Below, in pieces: positions 59,201-64,000 of a DNA stretch of 64,000 bases. Positions within the stretch are counted from its first letter, which is position 1. Each line of letters begins with the position of its first letter. Source of the stretch: Lytechinus variegatus (Eukaryota; Echinodermata; Echinoidea; Temnopleuroida; Toxopneustidae). The stretch covers positions 2,749,059-2,813,058 of the forward strand of contig NC_054744.1 of the NCBI RefSeq assembly GCF_018143015.1, given 5' to 3'. Made by a program: the position numbers and the translations under genes. The notes under the pieces are model-generated. The model worked only from the letters and a program-made list of their open reading frames with translations, was not told where the DNA came from and did not search any database.

Positions 59201-62200
59201 GCAGGTGAGACGGCCAGAGGCATTCCACTTGTTTTGTATTTGTGATGTCATTAATTATTGGCAGCTTCCACATATACCATGAGGCATTCCACTTGTTAAG
59301 AACAATTTATAGGTAAAAAAATTATTATTTTACAAATACTAAAATTTAATATGGGATTATAAATATTCATAATCAGATATTAAATTTTAGTAAATTGTCT
59401 TTAAACTTCTCTCACCACAACACTTATTCTGACAATTAATTTTTCTTTTTATCAGCTACGGGAGATGGCTTTCACCAAGATTGCTAGCGTTCCCAAGGTG
59501 GCTCTAGCATCGAGTCCTCCAGCCAACAAGCCGGTTGTCGTTCATCCCGATGTCTTGAAGATCGGATCTCCTCCGGAGGGGAGTAAGGACTGGGAGCATT
59601 GGCACAGTAAAGACCAGGAGGTATAATCCTATTTCTTTTCATGAATTTTTTCTCTCTCAAAAAAAAAAGAAGTTGTGAAACACAACCTGAATGACCCTAC
59701 ATGTTATGAAAGCAAAAGATAAACCCTTGAAAGAATTTATTTCAAAGCATGCATTATTTGCTTTCAACCATGTTCAAGAGACAGGAATTGCTGTTTGATT
59801 TTCCCCTCATAGAATGCAATGTTTGAAATGATATAATTCATTTTGAAACTTTCATGTTCTGGTACCTAGGTATTAATCATCTATCCTTAATTAGGGTTGA
59901 AAATGCATTATTTTGCTTAGAAATGTATTTTAGGCATTATCTTATCTTAATGCAATGTACTTTTTTTTCAGATTATACATTGAAAAATTTGATTGTTTTG
60001 TTTTGCTTGATTTTTTTCTATAATTAACAACTCAATAATTTTACTGATGTAATTTCAGGGCCTATCCTGTGATAGATATTTGGCCATTGTTTGGCCATTG
60101 TTATTTTAGGCATTATCTTAATGCAATGTACTTTTTTTCAGCTCATACATTGAAAAATTTGATTGTTTTGTTTTGCTTGATTTTTTTTCTATAATTAACA
60201 ACTCAATAATTTTACTGATGTAATTTCAGGACCTATCCTGTGATAGATCTTTGGCCATTGTTAGTTACCTCATACACTTAATTGTATTATGTTCATGATA
60301 TTGTGTAAATTACTTGTTTTGTAAACTTTGATTGTATTTGATAATTTTTTTTATTGAGGTTATAAAAATAAATGAATTGAATTGATTATGTCATTATCAG
60401 AGCAAGAGTCCGAAATGCAGGAGTCTCATGCATTATGCATGAGACTTGCATGTCTGCAAGTGGCAATTTACATTTAAGTACCTTGTACATAGAGGTTATG
60501 ATCCATTGTTTACTCTCTGTTTTCACCTCCTAAAGTTTGTTGATGGGCAGTACCAGAAAGACATTCAGAGAGCCATACTTCAAAGCAAGCTTGAATTTGA
60601 GAGAAGGGAAAAGGTAAAATCCAGCTCAGTTTTCTTCTTGGTTCACTCAATCTCTACATTGTGAAGGGTAGTAATCCCTCCCGATTTTGTTCAGTACTGG
60701 CAAGTTAAATGGATTTCAAAGTTTGATATTGCCACCCACAAAGTTTAAAATCAGGTTTGAGATATAGCTAGTAGCATATTTTACATTGTACACTTACTAT
60801 TTTCCCTCCCCAATTCATTGCAATATCAGAATCTTAATTTGATTGTGTACTCATTGTAAAAACAATAGAGGTCCTAGTACAGATCCTTGTGGTAAAGTGG
60901 CACTCATAATTTGTAAATGCATCCAAGTTAAGTTGCTCTATAAGGTCTGTACTACCCCTAACAACAATGGTAAATTACCAATTCCAGTACTGCCATTGCA
61001 TCCATTAACAATTCGTCTAACAACCATTTGGTCCAATCATCGCTTCGTCTAATCACCATTTCGTCTATGACCATTTGGTCTCATAAACATTTGGTCTAAT
61101 ATCAATTAAATTTTTATTCATTTTGCTCAATGTATTAACACTTAGTCCAATAAGACCAAATGGTATATGGACTAAATGGCTATTGGACCAACTGAATATT
61201 AGATAGAATGGCATTGGACTAACTGAAAGTAGACCATGTGGTGAGTGGACAAACTGATGGTAGACCAAATGATAGTAGATGAGTTGGCAATTGGACGATT
61301 TGGCATGAGACGAATTGAAAATAAACCACAACAATAACAACATAAAATAAATTCTAAAAATAGAAAAAGAACCATGTGTTCTGCCAAGTGTTAAGAATGT
61401 CTCCTTTCATTGCTAATTTTATGATGATTAAATCTAATTATAATTATGAAAAGGAAGTAAATCATGCATTTTTGTATTCTGTTATTTTATTTTTAGTTCT
61501 TGCAAGAAGTCGGGCCTGCAGGGGTGGTGGTGGAAGAAGAATCACCCAAGCTGGCTGCGATGAATCGGAAAGAGAGAAGAAAGCACTTACAAGGCAAAGA
61601 AAAACCGCAGCCCATGTCCTTGCAGGAGTTCCACCAAGAAGCAACGAAAGGAGGCGGCGACGTTGGTCTAGATGAAATAGAGCTACCTCCGGTATGATAT
61701 GTTGTTAGGATAGATGTTTGGCTAGGTGTTATGCTGAACTTAGGCACGATCTCTTTTTTTGCTTTGTCATTAGGGAGGTTTTACTCCACGATGTACAGAG
61801 GATTCCAGGACACAGTAAATATATTGAAAATGCCTGTCAATTGACAAAGAATAGCTGGGAGGTCTTTGTCGAATATTAGTGAAGCGGACCAGCAGTTTCG
61901 GACCTGGTCGAAGTTGAAAATATGTTGTTTCTCTGGAGTTGAGGACCAAACTGTTATTTTGATTTGATCCACAAATTTTCGACAAAAGACTTCTCGGTAA
62001 TTGTTTTTCATGAAGGGCTTTGACAATACAATTTTTCTGTACCTGAGTCCTCCGTACGTTGCTGTGCTAATACTCCCTATTCACGTTCGGTGATGAAAAA
62101 TTATATTTGGGGGGTAACACTAACACCAGCAACATCTAGTGTTTTGATACACCTGTAACAAATTGGTTTATGTTAAAAGCAGGTTTACCCTGCTGATCTG

Positions 62201-64000
62201 AGTGTCAACAGTCGGTGTTGACGATCTGTTTCAGCATCCGTTTTTCTAACACAAATTGGGGATTTTTTTTAATTTCAAGTTGATGTTAGTGGTATTGATG
62301 GTGTTCACAATCTCAAGATCATGAATAAAATCAGAGCTTTATGGTGAAAAAATCTTATTTTGCAGTTTTTTTGCATTTTCAGGAGTACACCGCTCTTTTT
62401 GTTGTGTATTTTTAGAATATGGATTTTGTACAATGATATTGAAGTGCAAATTCACTATATCAATTTCACCATCAACATTTTTCCGATGGACTTGAGATGA
62501 TTGTGTGAGAAGTTTGACATTATTGCTCAGCGTTGAATATCTTGTCATGATCTAGGTATATAAATACATAAATAATGATAATAGCTGGATTTATAATGCG
62601 CTTTTTGCCAGAGGATACAAAGCGCTGCTATTATTACCCCGGCTGTAGCTCAAGCTACCATCACCGGTGCTCAGTGCATGCAAGGAATTTCTCCTGCCGG
62701 GTACCCATTCACCTCACCTTGGTCGAGTGCAGCACAGTGTGGATAAATTTCTTGCTGAAGGAAAACATGCCATGGCTACGATTGGAACCCACGACCCTCT
62801 GTTTCAAATGTAAGAGTCAGAACCACTAGACCACGACGCACCCTGATCATGATATGGTGATTTCTTTTTTGTTTTGACAGCCTCCTCCTGAAGAAAAGGA
62901 AATCTACACCAGTGTCAAAGAAGAGATCAACAGAGTCATGGCAAAGGAAAAGAAGACAAAGACGAGAAAGAAAAGAGACTCAGAAACGTCAGAGGTAACA
63001 ACAAAATTATTCCAAAGTTGGGTACTAAGTTTATAAGTACTGGGCTCAGTTTCATAAAGCATTTCTTAAGTTAAGAGTGACTTTAAGAATGACTGGTGAT
63101 CCTTTCTTGTGGTATATGATATTCACCATTAAATGTTCATTACTGATTATTCAGTGCATAAGAAAGGATCACCAGTCGTTCTTATAGTCACTCCAGGAGC
63201 CCAACTGCAGGAAGAGTTGTGTTTGAATGCACCTCTAATGATCATTATCAAGTTCAAGTCTAAATTTTGTCGTTCAGATTGGTTGTAAATCAAGTTGCGT
63301 GTGATCGTTCTGAGTTGTGTTTGAATTCAACTCTTTCTGCAAAATGCTCCAGAGGCTGTTAAGAAAAAAAAAAACCCCACAGAATAGCCCCAAGGGACTC
63401 TTTCACAAAGCTAAATACACTGAAAATCATGCTTGAAGGGGGTAATTAAGGCTGAAAATAATATAAGATGAGAAACAAAAAAATCAGACAAGTCAAACAA
63501 AAACAAAAATTTAATCAAAATCAGAAAAGAATTAACAAAGTAATGACATTCTGAAGATTTGCATTATTTTGGTGAAACAGTTCTATGCAAGTCTTCATGA
63601 TTTTTCAATGAGCAAGCTGATGATGTCACATCCTCTCATGATATTTTGTATTTTATTACATGAAATTACATTGACTCAAATTTTGTCCTCTAAGAATGGA
63701 AAAAAAATGGATTTACAATTGATTTAATTCATTAGATTTTGCTACATGTACATATTACTCCACCATGACTTCCCTTTGGAAAATATTCACTTTTGTTCCG
63801 ACTTTTTAGATGTTTTGTAGTTTTTTCTTGAACCCAGACAAAATGTGATTCTGTTGACTTTTTTCATATGGAAATTCTCTCTAGTACTTATAGCCTTTAT
63901 CATTATTTTTTATTTTTTTGCCTTACTAGAAAAACAATCACGAAATAGATGCCATTCGACAAGTACAGAAAGAAGATGAGCTGGAGAAAAAGACTGCTGA
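53247..64000 (+). CDS. GKAP1: G kinase-anchoring protein 1 homologue, 5' part (runs off the window)
   Basis: Six exons: 53,247-53,441, 59,456-59,620, 60,536-60,613, 61,497-61,691, 62,881-62,994 and 63,930-64,000 (cut). All internal junctions are phase 0 with GT-AG, giving 272 codons so far. The start MAAMQLSSRFGVLRVDDS resembles vertebrate SRFALLQVD. A Lys-rich stretch follows, then ELREMAFTKIASVPK (vertebrate ELRNLAFKKIPQK) and KDWEHWHSKDQE (vertebrate NWQEWRQRDEQ). DIQRAILQSKLEFERREK corresponds to DLEKALLLSKLEYEEHKK. NRKERRKHLQGKEKPQPMSL corresponds to NKKDKRKNHQGKDRPLTVSL. Human GKAP1 has 366 residues, so roughly the last quarter, mainly coiled coil, lies outside. In mammals it is a Golgi-associated protein that binds cGMP-dependent protein kinase I-alpha; the same role here is inferred. 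Confidence 0.93.
53764..55972. mobile_element. 2.2-kb hAT-like element in GKAP1 intron 1
   Basis: Perfect 16-bp terminal inverted repeats TAATGTTGTAACCCGC / GCGGGTTACAACATTA are flanked by the 8-bp duplication AGTATAAT (53,756-53,763 and 55,973-55,980). Subterminal regions repeat AACCCG and CGGGT units, often seen as transposase-binding clusters. No transposase frame was recognised, so it is probably non-autonomous. It contains a 38-bp hairpin at 54,578-54,671. Confidence 0.9.
54578..54671. repeat. Near-perfect 38-bp hairpin inside the hAT-like element
   Basis: The left arm 54,578-54,615 starts CTCAACCATACCTCGAG and ends TGCAGGCTCCAC. The right arm 54,634-54,671 is its reverse complement with a single mismatch. 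The loop is 18 nt. Transcribed as GKAP1 intron RNA it would form a stem of about 38 bp. Confidence 0.92.
56800..56911. mobile_element. 112-bp palindromic foldback element
   Basis: TTGGCGGCGGAGCGGAGGAT...TCTTTTGTGTTGGGG pairs with CCCCAAACACAAAAGA...ATCCTCTGCTCCACTGCCAA. The centre, ACAATAGATATCTATTGT (56,849-56,866), is a perfect 18-bp palindrome. Direct repeats of GCACCCAAA flank both sides and may be a target duplication. Confidence 0.82.
57730..57815. repeat. Small inverted repeat
   Basis: GAGGACTCCATGATGA at the left pairs imperfectly with TTCATCATGGAGTCTTGA at the right. It may be the centre of an older MITE that starts near 57,680 (TTGAAATCAGGTTTAA). Confidence 0.45.
58127..59211. mobile_element. 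Element with tandem repeats, each carrying a DR1-type AGGTCAAAGGTCA
   Basis: The inverted ends are GTCTCACCTGC (58,127) and GCAGGTGAGAC (to 59,211). A (GGC)n run lies near 58,172. Five tandem units of about 153-192 bp follow, each with TCATAACTTTGAAAGTTTAT-like sequence, AATCAAGTATCACTGAACAT and AGGTCAAAGGTCA. The exact 13-mer AGGTCAAAGGTCA lies at 58,336, 58,528, 58,691, 58,854 and 59,007. Non-coding; it sits near the end of GKAP1 intron 1, about 245 bp before exon 2. Confidence 0.88.
59929..60261. repeat. Tandem duplication (about 172-bp period) in GKAP1 intron 2
   Basis: Both copies contain GGCATTATCTTA, AATGCAATGTACTTTTTTT, CATTGAAAAATTTGATTG and CCTATCCTGTGATAGAT with very few differences. 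The duplication is therefore recent. Confidence 0.9.
61010..61330. repeat. Degenerate short-period repeat of GACCAAATG-like units
   Basis: Units such as CATTTGGTC, CGTCTAATCACCATTTCGTC, AGACCAAATG, TGGACTAA and TTGGACCAACTGAAT recur every 12-20 bp. The orientation switches from GGTC-type to GACC-type near the middle (about 61,145). Non-coding, in GKAP1 intron 3. Confidence 0.75.
62565..62842 (-). mobile_element. tRNA-derived SINE (copy 3) with a LINE-shared tail
   Basis: Read on the minus strand: box A region CGTGGTCTAGTGGTTCTGAC, box B GTGGGTTCCAATCGTAG, then the body CCATGGCATGTTTTCC, TGCTGCACTCGACCAAGGTG and GAGCTACAGCCGGGG. The tail is CAGCGCTTTGTATCCTCTGG, AAAAAGCGCATTATAAATCC and (ATT)n. 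The tail matches the LINE 3' UTR at 37,590-37,727 rather than the tail of SINE copy 2. Confidence 0.9.
63049..63200. mobile_element. Palindromic MITE, family F copy 3
   Basis: CAGTTTCATAAAGCATTTCT and AAGAATGACTGGTGATCCTT pair with AAGGATCACCAGTCGTTCTT. The right outer end is lost or rearranged (CACTCCAGGAGCCC). Confidence 0.75.
63403..63760. repeat. Half of a MITE related to families B and D
   Basis: GGCTGAAAATAATATAAGAT, TTTAATCAAAATCAGAAAAG and GCTGATGATGTCACATCCTC follow the order seen in families B-D. The inverted right half is missing. Confidence 0.5.

Noticed and set aside
61462-61747. Minus-strand frames over GKAP1 exon 4
   Set aside because: They are antisense to a well-supported exon with clear homology.

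Overview
This is an AT-rich, intron-rich animal genome segment. The gene content (tubulin cofactor A, a GKAP1 homologue, a FAM184-type coiled-coil gene), the compact exons in a sea of short inverted-repeat transposons, and the repeat style (TTAA-flanked palindromic MITEs, tRNA-headed SINEs, frequent TAGGCCTA and TACATGTA palindromes) suggest an invertebrate deuterostome, most likely a sea urchin or another echinoderm. The phylum is an inference from style and recall; no species can be named from the sequence alone.

Left third (1-34,000): gene-poor and repeat-rich. At the left edge are two small + strand exons that look like the 3' end of a gene starting outside the window. A minus-strand exon at 17,764-18,317 opens a protein with a short coiled coil and a PDZ domain. 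Two phase-compatible minus-strand exons lie far downstream of it (7,476-7,553 and 2,992-3,199). An orphan minus-strand first exon sits at 24,204-24,342. The rest is mainly MITEs of several families, SINEs, trinucleotide microsatellites and an element carrying a GAGCGCGAAGCGCGAGC-type motif array.

Middle (34,868-47,638): a complete minus-strand three-exon FAM184-like gene of unusually short form stands head to head with a possible small + strand gene. The last exon of that small gene ends 63 bases before the start codon of TBCA. TBCA itself is complete in four exons. A 5'-truncated LINE, a second motif-array element with an 8-bp target duplication, and nested MITEs fill the introns and gaps.

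Right (47,639-64,000): a 1.36-kb element carries eight copies of a 15-base motif. It is followed by quiet sequence and then the GKAP1 homologue, whose first six exons (53,247 to beyond the window end) are present. Its first intron holds a 2.2-kb hAT-like element containing a near-perfect 38-bp hairpin, a 112-bp palindrome, and an element with tandem repeats that each carry a nuclear-receptor DR1 site.

The genes do not form an operon-like unit. TBCA acts in beta-tubulin folding and GKAP1 is a PKG-anchoring protein in mammals; nothing in the sequence links them beyond adjacency. The most notable non-gene signals are the TTAA MITE families that share an internal layout, one SINE head with two different LINE-like tails, the DR1 array, and the GTTACGTATGGGACA cluster.
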